In this document: positions 8,751 to 18,287 of the stretch, piece after piece
How the letters are laid out: the number at the start of each line of letters is the position of its first letter
Numbering within the stretch: position 1 is the first letter of the stretch
Assembly (NCBI RefSeq): GCF_000165465.1
Contig: NC_017455.1
Coordinates: 992,001 to 1,056,000 of the forward strand
DNA from: Halanaerobium praevalens DSM 2228
GTDB lineage: Bacteria; Bacillota; Halanaerobiia; Halanaerobiales; Halanaerobiaceae
Length of the DNA: 64,000 nt
Direction: 5' to 3'
The notes under the pieces: model-generated
The model's input: only the letters and a program-made list of their open reading frames with translations
Told to the model about the DNA's origin: nothing
Database searches by the model: none
Made by a program: the position numbers and the translations under genes

Positions 8751-9284
8751 ATGAAAATTATGCAAGAGAAAAAAATAGCTAGAAAAAATATATATTCAGG
8801 TCAGATAATTGATGTTTATCAAGATCAAGTTGAGTTTCCAAATAAGAAACAATCTAGCCGTGAAGTAGTAAAACATAGTGGTGGAGTTTCAATTATAGCT
8901 GAAAATGAAGCTGGAAAAGTTTTAATGATTAAACAATATAGATATCCTGTTGATGAAATCATTTATGAGATACCAGCTGGAAAATTAGAAGCAAAAGAAG
9001 AATTATTGGACTGTGCCAAAAGAGAATTAAGAGAAGAAACAGGCTATACAGCCCAAAAATTTAAAAAATTATTTGAATTTTATCCAACACCTGGTTATAG
9101 TAGTGAAACTATTTATATTTATCAAGCTCAAGATTTAAGTTTTGTTGGCAGAGATTTAGATGAGGGAGAATATATTGAGGTTGTTCCAAAAACAAAATCT
9201 GAATTAAAAGAACTCTTTCAAGCTGGTAAAATTAAGGACAGTAAAACTTTAATTGCTGTAATGCATTACTTAGGTGATTTTTAA
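8751..9284 (+). CDS. nudF: ADP-ribose pyrophosphatase (Nudix hydrolase)
   Basis: 177 residues with a complete Nudix box: G77, E83, then RELREETG at 91-98, matching GX5EX7REUXEEXGU. The upstream segment KQYRYP and the proline-rich EFYPTPGYSSE after the box are typical of ADP-ribose and related sugar-nucleotide pyrophosphatases. Substrate is inferred from family only. ATG 8751 follows GGAGG by six bases. The stop overlaps the start of the next gene, implying coupling. Confidence 0.9.
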   Translation: MKIMQEKKIARKNIYSGQIIDVYQDQVEFPNKKQSSREVVKHSGGVSIIAENEAGKVLMIKQYRYPVDEIIYEIPAGKLEAKEELLDCAKRELREETGYTAQKFKKLFEFYPTPGYSSETIYIYQAQDLSFVGRDLDEGEYIEVVPKTKSELKELFQAGKIKDSKTLIAVMHYLGDF

Positions 9285-10468
9285 TGTTAAAAGAATATTT
9301 TGCTGATTTGCATATTCATATTGGGGGAGGTAGTGATGGTAGCCCTGTTAAAATAACTGCTTCACGCAAATTGAATTTTCCTAATATTTTAGCAGAAGCT
9401 GCTTTTAAAAAAGGTTTAGATATTATTGGAATAATTGATTGTGCTTCACCTGTAGTTTTAAAAGATATTGATCAGATGTTGGCTGAAGCTAAGATGAAGG
9501 AATTAGAACAAGGTGGAATTCTTTATTCAGAAAAACTGCTGGTACTTCCTGGAGCAGAAATTGAGAGCAGAGAAAAAAATGGAGGTCAAGTTCATTATTT
9601 AGCTTTTTTTCCTAAAATAAAACAGATTAAAAATTTTAGTAAAACTATGGAAAATTATATTTCTAATATAACTTTAAGTTCTCAAGCTGCTAGTTTAACT
9701 GGACAAGAATTACTTAAAATAGTAGATTATCATGGTGGAATTATGATTCCAGCTCATATATTTACCCCATATAAAAGTTTTTATGGTAGAGCTTTTGCAA
9801 GTTATTCGGAAATTTTCACAACTGCTGAATGGGATAAAATACCAGCTGTTGAACTTGGTTTAAGTGCCGATACTAAAATGGCAGATTTACTGCCTGAATT
9901 GAGTAATAAATCCTTTTTAAGTAATTCAGATGCTCATTCTTTAGCTAAAATTGCTAGAGAATACAATGTTTTAGAACTGGAAGCTTTAAATTTTAAAAAT
10001 GTTTTTAGAGCTTTAAAAAGAGGCTCTAAGAATAAAATTAAAAAAAATTATGGTTTAAATCCTGAATTAGGAAAATATAATCGTTCACATTGTGAAGGGT
10101 GTAATACCACTTTCACAGGCGATAAAGCAGTTTTAAAATGTCCTAATTGTAAGTCAGATCAGATGGTGATTGGGGTTAAAGATAGAATTTTAGAAATTGC
10201 AGCTAAAAAAAGACCTCAAGCTCCAGTTAAAAGACCAGATTATATTTATCAAGTTCCAATTTTAGATATTCCTGGAATTGGGAAAAAAACTGCTGCTAAA
10301 CTTTTTGAAAACTGTGGAACTGAAATGGATATTATTCATAATTTAAGTGCAAAAGAATTAGAAAATTGTTTAAGCCCTAGAATATATAAAAAGTTAATAA
10401 AAGCTAGAAAGCAAGATTTCAGTTTTAAAGCTGGTGGAGGCGGAAAATACGGCAAAGTAGTTTTTTAA
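9284..10468 (+). CDS. Endonuclease Q-like PHP-domain protein
   Basis: 394 residues with three visible parts. First, an N-terminal PHP-type metal-binding domain (LHIHIGGGSDGS with H10 and H12, PGAEIES near 89-95, SNSDAHS near 213-219). Second, a four-cysteine zinc ribbon (C270, C273, C286, C289). Third, a helix-hairpin-helix DNA-binding motif at about 328-350 (IPGIGKKTAAKLF). This order matches the family that includes endonuclease Q, a repair nuclease cleaving 5' of deaminated bases, known in archaea and some bacteria. DNA-repair function here is inferred. The start overlaps the nudF stop. Confidence 0.8.
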   Translation: MLKEYFADLHIHIGGGSDGSPVKITASRKLNFPNILAEAAFKKGLDIIGIIDCASPVVLKDIDQMLAEAKMKELEQGGILYSEKLLVLPGAEIESREKNGGQVHYLAFFPKIKQIKNFSKTMENYISNITLSSQAASLTGQELLKIVDYHGGIMIPAHIFTPYKSFYGRAFASYSEIFTTAEWDKIPAVELGLSADTKMADLLPELSNKSFLSNSDAHSLAKIAREYNVLELEALNFKNVFRALKRGSKNKIKKNYGLNPELGKYNRSHCEGCNTTFTGDKAVLKCPNCKSDQMVIGVKDRILEIAAKKRPQAPVKRPDYIYQVPILDIPGIGKKTAAKLFENCGTEMDIIHNLSAKELENCLSPRIYKKLIKARKQDFSFKAGGGGKYGKVVF

Positions 10469-10493
10469 TTTAAAAAAGAGAGAGGTTTTGCTA

Positions 10494-11597
10494 ATGTCAG
10501 ATATTAAATTAAATAAGTATGCTAAATTACTAGTTGATTATTCTTTAGAGTTAAAAAAAGGAGATCAAGTTTTAATCCAGGCTGAAGATGTAAGTCAAGC
10601 TTTAGTAAAAGAAGTATATCAGGAAGTACTCAAAAAGGGTGGCCACCCATTAGTCATAACAAAATTTGCAGAGCAAGAAGAGCTTTTTTATAAATATGCA
10701 TCTGAAGAGCAATTAAAATATAAATCACCTTTTATTAAGCATTTAATGAAAAATGTAGATGCATCTTTAAAGATTTTAGGTAATAATAATACTAAAAATT
10801 TGGCAGGAGTTAATCCAGAAAAAATAAAAATGAAAGCCATAGCTCAAAAAGAAATTAGTGAGATTGTAATGAATAGAGCAGCTGAAGGTAGTTTAAATTG
10901 GAATCTTTGCCAATTTCCAACTCAAGCTGATGCTCAAGAAGCTGGTATGTCTTTAATTGATTACCGTGATTTTGTTTATAAAGCTTGTCATTTAGATAAA
11001 GAAGACCCAATTGCTTATTGGAAAAAATTTGGTAAAGAATTAGAGAGAATAGCTTCTGTTTTAAACCAAAAAAATGAATTACATTTTATTGCTGAAGATA
11101 CAGATTTAAAGTGTAAAGTTGGCGGCCGAACTTGGGTAGCAGATAAGGGTGAAGAAAATTATCCTGGGGGAGAAGTTTTTACAGGGCCAATAGAAAATAG
11201 TGTTGAAGGAAAAATAAGATTTTCTTTTCCTGGAATTTATAGTGGTCAAGAAATTAAAGATATTAGACTTGAATTTAAGGCAGGTAAGGTAGTTCAAGCC
11301 TCAGCTGCCAAAGGAGAAAAATTATTAAATTCATTACTTGAAACTGATGAAGGTGCTCGTTATGTAGGAGAAGTTGCTGTTGGCTGTAATAAGGGAATAA
11401 ATAAATTTAGTCGCAATATGTTATTTGATGAAAAAATTGGAGGCACAATCCATTTAGCCTTAGGCCGCAGTTATCCTGAAACTGGAGGTGAAAATATTTC
11501 AACTATTCACTGGGATATGCTTTGTGATATGAAAAATGGTGGAGAAATTTATGCTGATGGAGAATTAATTTATCAGGCTGGTGAATTTATAATTTAA
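10494..11597 (+). CDS. ampS: M29 family metallo-aminopeptidase (AmpS-like)
   Basis: 367 residues, the usual length of thermophilic-type M29 aminopeptidases, cytoplasmic enzymes that remove N-terminal residues. Family landmarks are visible in the C-terminal half: GEVFTGPIENSVEG, the ETDEGARYVGEVAVG segment, HLALGRSYPETGG and HWDMLCDM, which together carry the metal-binding Glu, His and Asp residues. ATG 10494 follows a purine-rich GAGAGAGG by eight bases; a TTG two codons earlier (10488) is less well spaced. A 104-base gap without clear signals follows. Confidence 0.9.
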   Translation: MSDIKLNKYAKLLVDYSLELKKGDQVLIQAEDVSQALVKEVYQEVLKKGGHPLVITKFAEQEELFYKYASEEQLKYKSPFIKHLMKNVDASLKILGNNNTKNLAGVNPEKIKMKAIAQKEISEIVMNRAAEGSLNWNLCQFPTQADAQEAGMSLIDYRDFVYKACHLDKEDPIAYWKKFGKELERIASVLNQKNELHFIAEDTDLKCKVGGRTWVADKGEENYPGGEVFTGPIENSVEGKIRFSFPGIYSGQEIKDIRLEFKAGKVVQASAAKGEKLLNSLLETDEGARYVGEVAVGCNKGINKFSRNMLFDEKIGGTIHLALGRSYPETGGENISTIHWDMLCDMKNGGEIYADGELIYQAGEFII

Positions 11598-11701
11598 TCT
11601 ATTTTAAAATAAACTAAAGTTTAAACTTAAAAATTTAAGTTAAAGTGCTATTTTATTAGCTCAAAATATATTTATAAAATACTAATGGAGGTTTTAAAAA
11701 A

Positions 11702-12514
11702 ATGATTAAAGATATTAAAACTAATGCAGAAATCATTTCTAAACAACTTAATTATAAGCCAGAAGTTGGATTAATTTTAGGATCAGGACTTGGAGTGATG
11801 GCTGAAGAAATTGAGAATCCAATTTATATTGATTATGGTGAATTAAAAAACTTTCCTATTTCTACTGTTAAAGGACATGCAGGTAGATTTGTAATTGGCG
11901 AATTAGAAGGTAAAAAAGTAATTGCTATGCAGGGTAGAACACATTATTATGAGGGTTATTCTATGCAAGAATTAGTTATGCCAGTTAGAATAATGAAAGA
12001 AGTTGGAATAGAAAAATTGATTTTAACTAATGCAGCTGGTGGAGTTAATGAAGAATTTACCGCTGGAGAATTTATGATTATTTCTGACCATCTAAATTTA
12101 ATGGGAGATAATCCTTTAATTGGTGAAAATTTTGCTGATTTTGGTCCTCGCTTTCCTGATATGTCAACAGCATATAATGAAGAATTAATTAAAGTAGCAG
12201 AACAAGTTGCTAGAGATAATGGAATTTTAACTCGCAAAGGGGTTTATGCTGCTGAATCAGGCCCTAGTTATGAGACTCCTGCTGAAATTAAATATCTCAG
12301 AACTATTGGAGCAGATGCAGTTGGAATGTCTACTGTCCCAGAAGTTATTGCAGCTAACCATATGGGATTAGATATTATTGGTGTTTCTTGTATTACTAAT
12401 ATGGCTGCTGGAGTTTTACCACAGCCCTTAGATCATAGTGAAGTAGTTGAAATAGCTGAAAAAGTTAGACCTGATTTTATTAAACTAATGCGAGGAATTA
12501 TAAAAAATATTTAG
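11702..12514 (+). CDS. punA: Purine nucleoside phosphorylase (class I, trimeric type)
   Basis: Phosphorolysis of (deoxy)inosine and guanosine to free base and (deoxy)ribose 1-phosphate. 270 residues, normal for the PNP/MTAP family. GSGLG at 27-31, KGHAGRFV, QGRTHYYEGY, the phosphate/base loop NAAGGVNEE and VGMSTVPEV are present. GGAGG lies eleven bases before the ATG. It is followed 15 bases later by pdp, forming a nucleoside-salvage operon. Confidence 0.94.
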   Translation: MIKDIKTNAEIISKQLNYKPEVGLILGSGLGVMAEEIENPIYIDYGELKNFPISTVKGHAGRFVIGELEGKKVIAMQGRTHYYEGYSMQELVMPVRIMKEVGIEKLILTNAAGGVNEEFTAGEFMIISDHLNLMGDNPLIGENFADFGPRFPDMSTAYNEELIKVAEQVARDNGILTRKGVYAAESGPSYETPAEIKYLRTIGADAVGMSTVPEVIAANHMGLDIIGVSCITNMAAGVLPQPLDHSEVVEIAEKVRPDFIKLMRGIIKNI

Positions 12515-12529
12515 CAGGAGGTTTTAATA

Positions 12530-13834
12530 ATGCGTGCTTATGATATAATATATAAAAAAAGAGAAGGCCAAAAACTAAGCAAAGAAGAACTAGAGTTTTT
12601 AGTAAATGGTTATGTAGACTCTAAAATACCTGATTATCAAATTGCAGCTTGGGCAATGGCAGTTTATTTTCAGGGGATGGATGCTCAAGAAACTGCTAAC
12701 TTAACTATGTTAATGGCAGAATCAGGTGATATGATTGATTTAAGTCCTATTTCAGGCATCAAAGTTGATAAACATAGTACAGGAGGTGTAGGTGATACTA
12801 CCACCTTGATTTTAGCTCCTTTAGTAGCTTCTGCTGGTATTCCAGTTGCTAAAATGTCTGGTAGAGGTCTTGGTCATACAGGTGGAACTATAGATAAATT
12901 AGAGTCTATACCTAGTTTTAATACATCTTTAAGTAGAGATAAATTTTTTGATAATGTTAACCAGCATGGTGTAGCAGTAGTTGGCCAAACTGGTAATTTA
13001 ACTCCAGCTGATAAAAAATTATATGCCTTAAGAGATGTTACAGCTACTGTTGAATCTATACCTTTAATTGCTAGTAGTATTATGAGTAAAAAATTGGCTG
13101 GTGGAGCAGATGCTATAGTTCTTGATGTGAAAACAGGTAATGGTGCTTTTATGAAAGATTTTGAAAATGCTAAAAAATTGGCAGAAGCAATGGTTGCAAT
13201 TGGTAAAGAAGTTGGTCGTGATACTGCAGCTTATATTACTGATATGAATCAACCTCTTGGTCAGGCAGTTGGAAATGCTTTAGAGGTAAAAGAGGCAATT
13301 AGGACTCTGAAAGGAAAAGGACCTGCAGATTTAACAGAACTATGTGTTGAATTAGGTGCTGGTATGCTTCAATTAGCTGGTAAAGTAAGTAGTTTAGATC
13401 AAGGTAAAGAGCTTTTAAGAACTAAGCTTAAAAATGGTGAGGCTTTGGCTAAATTTGGAGAATTGATTACTGCTCAGGGCGGTAGTGCTAAAGTAATAAA
13501 AGATTTATCATTACTACCAACTGCTGAAAATAAAGTTGAAGTCAAAGCAGAAAAATCAGGCTATGTTTCTGCAATTAAAGCTTTAGATGTTGGATTAGCT
13601 GCGATGATTTTAGGTGCTGGTAGAGAAAATAAAGATTCTAAAATTGACCTAGCTGTTGGTTTAGAACTCAAGCAAAAAATAGCTGATTCTGTAGAAAAAG
13701 GAGATACTTTAGCAGTCTTACATTATAATGATTCAGCTAATTTAGAGGAAGCTAAAGCAAAATTATTAGCAGCCTTTACTATAACTAAAGAAAAAAAGAA
13801 TAAAAACAAACTATTATATGAGATAATTAAATAA
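12530..13834 (+). CDS. pdp: Pyrimidine-nucleoside phosphorylase
   Basis: 434 residues, the typical length of Firmicute Pdp (uridine/thymidine phosphorylase). The family signature [17 protein letters not shown] is visible near residues 107-124, as are [15 protein letters not shown] (phosphate loop) and [10 protein letters not shown]. The C-terminal beta-rich domain follows. It works with the preceding PNP to recover ribose 1-phosphates and bases. CAGGAGG before ATG 12530 is a strong ribosome-binding site. Confidence 0.95.
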   Translation: MRAYDIIYKKREGQKLSKEELEFLVNGYVDSKIPDYQIAAWAMAVYFQGMDAQETANLTMLMAESGDMIDLSPISGIKVDKHSTGGVGDTTTLILAPLVASAGIPVAKMSGRGLGHTGGTIDKLESIPSFNTSLSRDKFFDNVNQHGVAVVGQTGNLTPADKKLYALRDVTATVESIPLIASSIMSKKLAGGADAIVLDVKTGNGAFMKDFENAKKLAEAMVAIGKEVGRDTAAYITDMNQPLGQAVGNALEVKEAIRTLKGKGPADLTELCVELGAGMLQLAGKVSSLDQGKELLRTKLKNGEALAKFGELITAQGGSAKVIKDLSLLPTAENKVEVKAEKSGYVSAIKALDVGLAAMILGAGRENKDSKIDLAVGLELKQKIADSVEKGDTLAVLHYNDSANLEEAKAKLLAAFTITKEKKNKNKLLYEIIK

Positions 13835-13855
13835 GTAAATTTTAGAGGTGAGTTT

Positions 13856-15184
13856 ATGACTATTTTTAATGGTGAGCGTCTGGAAACTGAACTCTTTCAA
13901 TTAGATAGAGAAAGAATGGCAGATGGTTGGTATTCAGATGTTTACTTTCGTAATATAGCTGGTATTTTAACAAAGTTATCAGAAGAAGGGTATCAGTTTG
14001 AAGAACAAGATATTGGTAATATAGAAGTAGAAATGCAAATTTTTCCTAGAAGACAACCATTTTGTATTTTAGGTGGTATTGATGAAGCCCTTTCTATTTT
14101 AAAGGTAGCTACTGGCTATAAAAATGAAGCAGGTGATTTTATTAACACCTCTTCTAATTTAGAAATTGAAGCCTGTCATGATGGAGAAAAAGCTTATTAT
14201 AAAGGTAATCCTCATAATGTTGATCCAGTAATTAAAATTAGAGGTCGTTATCGTGATTTTTCCATTTTAGAAACACCTATTTTAGGATCTTTAACTGAGG
14301 CTTCAAGAATAGCTACTAATGTTTATCAAGTTATGGTAGCTGCTCGGGGTAAAGATATATTATTTTTCCCTGCTAGATTTACCCATTATAAATCCCAGGC
14401 TATGCACGGTTATGCTTATTCTTTAGGAGTTAATGCTTATAATAATGAGTATGGAACAAATACTCAACGCTTTATTTCTACTGATGAGCAGGGAGCCTGG
14501 TGGGGTGGTAAAGGTGGAGGAACTATTAGTCATTCTTATATAGCTTCCTTTTTGGGAAATACAACTGAAGCAATGCTCCAATTTTGTCGTTTAATGCCCC
14601 TTGATGTAAATCGAATTGCTTTAGTTGATTTTGATAATGATTGTGTTGGTACAAGTTTGAAAATCTTAAAAACAATGTTTGATAAATATTTAAAACTAAC
14701 CAAGGCAGGTAAAAAAGAAGAGGCTAAAAAATATAAATTATTTGGTGTTAGACCTGATAACTCTTCTGATTTAAGAGATAAAAGTGTTGAGCCACTTGGA
14801 AAAAAAGAGCTAGATAATGGAGTTAATGCTCGTTTAATTTTTAATTTACGTAATACTCTTGATCAGGCCTACAAAAATTGGGATTTAAGACCAGAAGATT
14901 TAGAAGTTGCTAAAAGTTTTTGCCAAGATGTTAAAATTATTGCAACAGGTGGTTTTAAACCTGAAAAAATAGATAGATTTGAATCATCACAAGTACCAGT
15001 TGATATTTATGGAGTTGGTAGCTGGTTATTATCTAATTGCTCTTGTGAAGGTACTAAAAATGATTTTACGGCAGATGTTGTGCGAGTTAAAGTTGATGGT
15101 CAATGGATTGATTTGGCTAAAGTGGGTCGTTCAGCTGCCGAAAATGATAAACTTCAAAAAATTGATTTAAGTAAAATCAATTAA
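13856..15184 (+). CDS. Nicotinate phosphoribosyltransferase family protein
   Basis: 442 residues of the nicotinate phosphoribosyltransferase superfamily, which makes nicotinate mononucleotide from nicotinate and PRPP. The N-terminal segment DVYFRN resembles the substrate-binding region. RFTHYKSQAMHGYAYSLG, STDEQGAWWGGKGGG and a C-terminal IIATGGFKPEKI form the expected barrel motifs. It may be the divergent NAPRTase-like group rather than classical PncB, so I leave out the symbol. Position after punA-pdp links it to nucleobase and NAD salvage. A hairpin terminator follows. Confidence 0.82.
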   Translation: MTIFNGERLETELFQLDRERMADGWYSDVYFRNIAGILTKLSEEGYQFEEQDIGNIEVEMQIFPRRQPFCILGGIDEALSILKVATGYKNEAGDFINTSSNLEIEACHDGEKAYYKGNPHNVDPVIKIRGRYRDFSILETPILGSLTEASRIATNVYQVMVAARGKDILFFPARFTHYKSQAMHGYAYSLGVNAYNNEYGTNTQRFISTDEQGAWWGGKGGGTISHSYIASFLGNTTEAMLQFCRLMPLDVNRIALVDFDNDCVGTSLKILKTMFDKYLKLTKAGKKEEAKKYKLFGVRPDNSSDLRDKSVEPLGKKELDNGVNARLIFNLRNTLDQAYKNWDLRPEDLEVAKSFCQDVKIIATGGFKPEKIDRFESSQVPVDIYGVGSWLLSNCSCEGTKNDFTADVVRVKVDGQWIDLAKVGRSAAENDKLQKIDLSKIN

Positions 15185-15208
15185 AAATTTGATTTAGATT
15201 ATAATCTA

Positions 15209-15236
15209 GGCTGTCTCATTTGAGGCAGTCTTTTAA
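15209..15236 (+). terminator. Terminator after the salvage operon
   Basis: Seven-base-pair stem CTGTCTC/GAGGCAG (15211-15217 with 15222-15228) with a four-base loop, followed by TCTTTT. It is short, with one G-U pair, but lies in the gap between two transcription units. Confidence 0.6.
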
Positions 15237-15251
15237 AGTGGTGAATATAAA

Positions 15252-16868
15252 ATGGAAAAAAGAAAAAAATTATTAAATAAACTTTTAAATTCAAAGGCAG
15301 AAGAATACTTTAGTTTTAATAACAAAATTATTAAAGTTAATAATTTGATAGAATCTGATTTTAAGAAATTAGGTCAAAAAACTAAAAATCAGATTGAAGC
15401 TGACTATTTGATCATTGAAAATGAGGTCTATTTTAATAAGCAAAGTTCTAGTCTGGCCCAGTCTAAGCTCAATTTTTTACACAAAGTAAAAGCTGGAGAA
15501 CATCACTTGACTGCTCATAATACTTTATTATATAAAAATTTGAGTCTAGATTTAAATAAGGCTCTAGATTTATTAGAAAAATATAAAAAGAACAAACATC
15601 AACAGGCTTCATTTTTACATTATGATTCAGATTTATTAGATTATTTACCTCAACAAAGAAGAAAATTACTTTTAAAATTAGCTAAAGAGGCCTCTTTATT
15701 GGGCTATAATCTTTATTTAGTTGGAGGGCAGGTTAGAGATCTTTTGATTAATATTCCCCTAAATAAAGATTTAGATATTTTACTTGAAGGAGATTTAAAA
15801 AAGTTTTTTGTTCATTTAGAAAATAAATATGGTTATCAATATGATTATAATAATAAATTTTCGACTGGCTTTTTGCATAATCAATATGGTTTTTCAATTG
15901 ATATAGCTAGTTGTAGAGAAGAAAAATATCATTTTCCTGGTTCTCTGCCTCTAGTAGAAAAAGCAGATTTATTTTCTGACCTTTTTAGGCGTGATTTTAC
16001 AATTAATACTCTAGTTATTGATTTAAATCCTGGCAGAAGTGGCATTTTATATGATTTTTTTGGTGCACTAAATGATTTAAAAAATGGTATTTTAAAAGTG
16101 ATGCATGATTATAGTTTTAGAGATGACCCTTTAAGAATTTTAAGAGGTATTCGTTTTCAAATTTTAAAAGATTTTAAATTAAGTTCTAAAACTATAGAAA
16201 TTAGTCAACGCTCATTAAGAAATTATGATTATCATAAATTAGCTATAGAAAGAGTTTTTACCGAACTTTCTTATTTATTTAAATCTAAACAAGATTTGTC
16301 TCAATTTGCTTCAGTTTTGTTAAAAGAAATTCCTGTGCTTAAACTAATTAAAAGTGATTTTGAGTTTAGCAGCAGCCAAAAGTCTAATTTTTTGCGAGCT
16401 GAAAAATTACTGGCTCAAAGTCGAGAAAATTCTTTGGGAGTAAATCATTTTCTTGTCAGACTAATGATTTTGTTCTATAATAGTAAAGAAAGCTTAATTA
16501 AGTCTTGGCCTCTTTCTACTTTGGAAAAAAAGATATTTGTGAATAAAATTTGGGAAAATATTGATTTTTCAATTTTTGAAATTAAAGATCCTGCTTTAAA
16601 ATATAGACGATTAGAATTTTTTAAAAAAGAAGAGTTGATTATGTTTGCTTCTTTAAATTTTGAGTCAGATTATATAGAAGAGATATTTAAGCATTTAAAA
16701 AGGAGAGAGACACTTAAAATTCCTATTTCAGGACATGATCTGCTAGATCTTGGTGTCAAACAAGGTCCTGAAATAAAAAAATACTTATTAGAAGTTAGAG
16801 ATCAAATTTTACGTCATCAAATAGAAAATAGAGAAGAAGCCTTAACTTATTTGAAGAAAATATTATAA
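15252..16868 (+). CDS. cca: CCA-adding/poly(A) polymerase family nucleotidyltransferase with N-terminal extension
   Basis: 538 residues. From about 145 on it is a class II nucleotidyltransferase of the tRNA CCA-adding/poly(A) polymerase family: LVGGQVRDLL (156-165), catalytic DLDILLEGD with D173 and D175, RRDFTINTLVIDL, DDPLRILRGIRFQ and a helical tRNA-binding body. The first ~140 residues are a Lys/Leu-rich region absent from the minimal enzyme, in which I recognise no CBS or DHH domain. The role in tRNA 3'-end maturation is inferred from the family; A-adding or poly(A) activity is possible. The gene is preceded by a terminator and a short gap and begins at ATG 15252. Confidence 0.82.
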   Translation: MEKRKKLLNKLLNSKAEEYFSFNNKIIKVNNLIESDFKKLGQKTKNQIEADYLIIENEVYFNKQSSSLAQSKLNFLHKVKAGEHHLTAHNTLLYKNLSLDLNKALDLLEKYKKNKHQQASFLHYDSDLLDYLPQQRRKLLLKLAKEASLLGYNLYLVGGQVRDLLINIPLNKDLDILLEGDLKKFFVHLENKYGYQYDYNNKFSTGFLHNQYGFSIDIASCREEKYHFPGSLPLVEKADLFSDLFRRDFTINTLVIDLNPGRSGILYDFFGALNDLKNGILKVMHDYSFRDDPLRILRGIRFQILKDFKLSSKTIEISQRSLRNYDYHKLAIERVFTELSYLFKSKQDLSQFASVLLKEIPVLKLIKSDFEFSSSQKSNFLRAEKLLAQSRENSLGVNHFLVRLMILFYNSKESLIKSWPLSTLEKKIFVNKIWENIDFSIFEIKDPALKYRRLEFFKKEELIMFASLNFESDYIEEIFKHLKRRETLKIPISGHDLLDLGVKQGPEIKKYLLEVRDQILRHQIENREEALTYLKKIL

Positions 16869-16895
16869 AGTTAACTGCTTTTAAGAGGTGAAAAA

Positions 16896-17537
16896 ATGAA
16901 TACAATTTATCAATTATTATTATTAGTTCCGATTTTACTACTTTCTTTATCTTTACATGAATTTATGCATGGTTATATTTCTCATAAATTAGGAGACCCA
17001 ACTCCAAAAGCTCAGGGAAGACTAACTTTAAATCCTTTAGCTCATCTAGATCTCATGGGTAGTTTAGTTTTAATTATAACTAGACGTTTTGGTTGGGCTA
17101 AACCAGTTCCTATTAATCCTAATTATTATAAGAATCCTAGAAAAGGAATGATGTTAGTTAGTTTGGCAGGACCAGGAGCCAATTTTTTTCTAGCAGCATT
17201 ATTTGCCTTAATAGCTCGTTTAGTGGTTTTTTCTAGTTCTGCTAATCTTTATCAATTACAAATGGCAGGTTATTCCAGTTTAGTTGAAACTTTTTTTGCT
17301 TTTTTTCAATTGGCAATTATTATCAATCTTAGTTTAGCTTTTTTTAACTTATTACCAGTTCCTCCCTTAGATGGCTCTAAAATTTTGATGGGAATTTTAC
17401 CACCAAAGTTTGATCATTACATTAGAAAATTAGAAGGTCCCTATGGCATGATATTATTAATATTGTTAGCCTATACAGGTGTTTTGTGGGGTATTATTGG
17501 ACCTCTTGTAAACACCATGTATAAAATATTACTCTAG
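16896..17537 (+). CDS. Site-2 protease family (M50) membrane metalloprotease
   Basis: 213 residues, almost entirely membrane-spanning. The zinc motif HEFMH is at 21-25 and the third ligand lies in NLLPVPPLDG with D159. There is no PDZ domain, so it belongs to the short YwhC-like group, distinct from the RseP homologue at 55992. Substrate unknown. An upstream AGAGGTG serves the ATG. It is next to scpA, as in many Clostridia. Confidence 0.9.
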   Translation: MNTIYQLLLLVPILLLSLSLHEFMHGYISHKLGDPTPKAQGRLTLNPLAHLDLMGSLVLIITRRFGWAKPVPINPNYYKNPRKGMMLVSLAGPGANFFLAALFALIARLVVFSSSANLYQLQMAGYSSLVETFFAFFQLAIIINLSLAFFNLLPVPPLDGSKILMGILPPKFDHYIRKLEGPYGMILLILLAYTGVLWGIIGPLVNTMYKILL

Positions 17538-17554
17538 GGAAAAGAGGATAATTT

Positions 17555-18283
17555 ATGGATTATAAATTGGTTTTAGATGATTTTGAAGGACCACTTGAAC
17601 TTTTATATCAATTAGTTAAAAAAAATGAAATTAATATTAGTGAAGTTTCTTTAGCTCAAATAACTGATCAATATCTTAAACATTTAGAACAAATGCGAGA
17701 ATTTGATCTTGATTTAGCAAGTGAATTTTTAATTATAGCAGCTGAGTTAATTGAGATTAAAATTAAAGCTTTATTACCTAAAAAAGAAGTAGAAGCAGAA
17801 CCAGAAAGTGAACATGAATTAATTACTAGATTAAGAGAATATGAACTATTTAAAAATATTGCCCAAATGTTAAAAAAATGGGAAGAAGAAGCTGGGAGCC
17901 GTTATCAAGTTGAAGTTGATATTGAAGAACTAATGCCTGAGATGCTTCAAATTGATTTAGAAATTTCAGCTCTAAAATTACATGAGTTAGTAATAAAAGC
18001 TTTAACTTCTGAGAAAGAAGAAAAAACTGAAATTATAAGAAATCCTAAATTAGAGTATCTTAAAGAAGAAAAATTTAATATTAGGAATAAAATTAGAGAT
18101 ATTTTGCAAGATATTAGAGAAGTAAATCATAAAATTTCTTTTTTTGAGTTAATTAAAGAAAAAGATAATCAATTAGAAATTGTAGTTAGTTTACTTGCAT
18201 TATTAGAGTTAATGAAAAGAAAAAAAGTAAAAGTAATTCAAGAAAATAATTTTTCCGAAATTATGGTGCGAAAAGAAAGGTGA
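17555..18283 (+). CDS. scpA: Segregation and condensation protein A
   Basis: Kleisin subunit of the Smc-ScpAB condensin, which organises and segregates the chromosome. 242 residues, normal size. The N-terminal helical Smc-binding part shows FEGPLELLYQLVKKNEINI and QYLKHLEQM; a charged middle linker and a C-terminal winged helix (LLALLELMKRKKVKV) follow. It lies four bases before scpB and about 2 kb upstream of smc itself, so all three condensin genes are in this window. Confidence 0.95.
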   Translation: MDYKLVLDDFEGPLELLYQLVKKNEINISEVSLAQITDQYLKHLEQMREFDLDLASEFLIIAAELIEIKIKALLPKKEVEAEPESEHELITRLREYELFKNIAQMLKKWEEEAGSRYQVEVDIEELMPEMLQIDLEISALKLHELVIKALTSEKEEKTEIIRNPKLEYLKEEKFNIRNKIRDILQDIREVNHKISFFELIKEKDNQLEIVVSLLALLELMKRKKVKVIQENNFSEIMVRKER

Positions 18284-18287
18284 TCTA

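Noticed and set aside
11598-11701. Terminator and promoter between the aminopeptidase and punA
   Set aside because: A weak AACTTA/TAAGTT hairpin without T tract and a TATAAA without a -35; not convincing.
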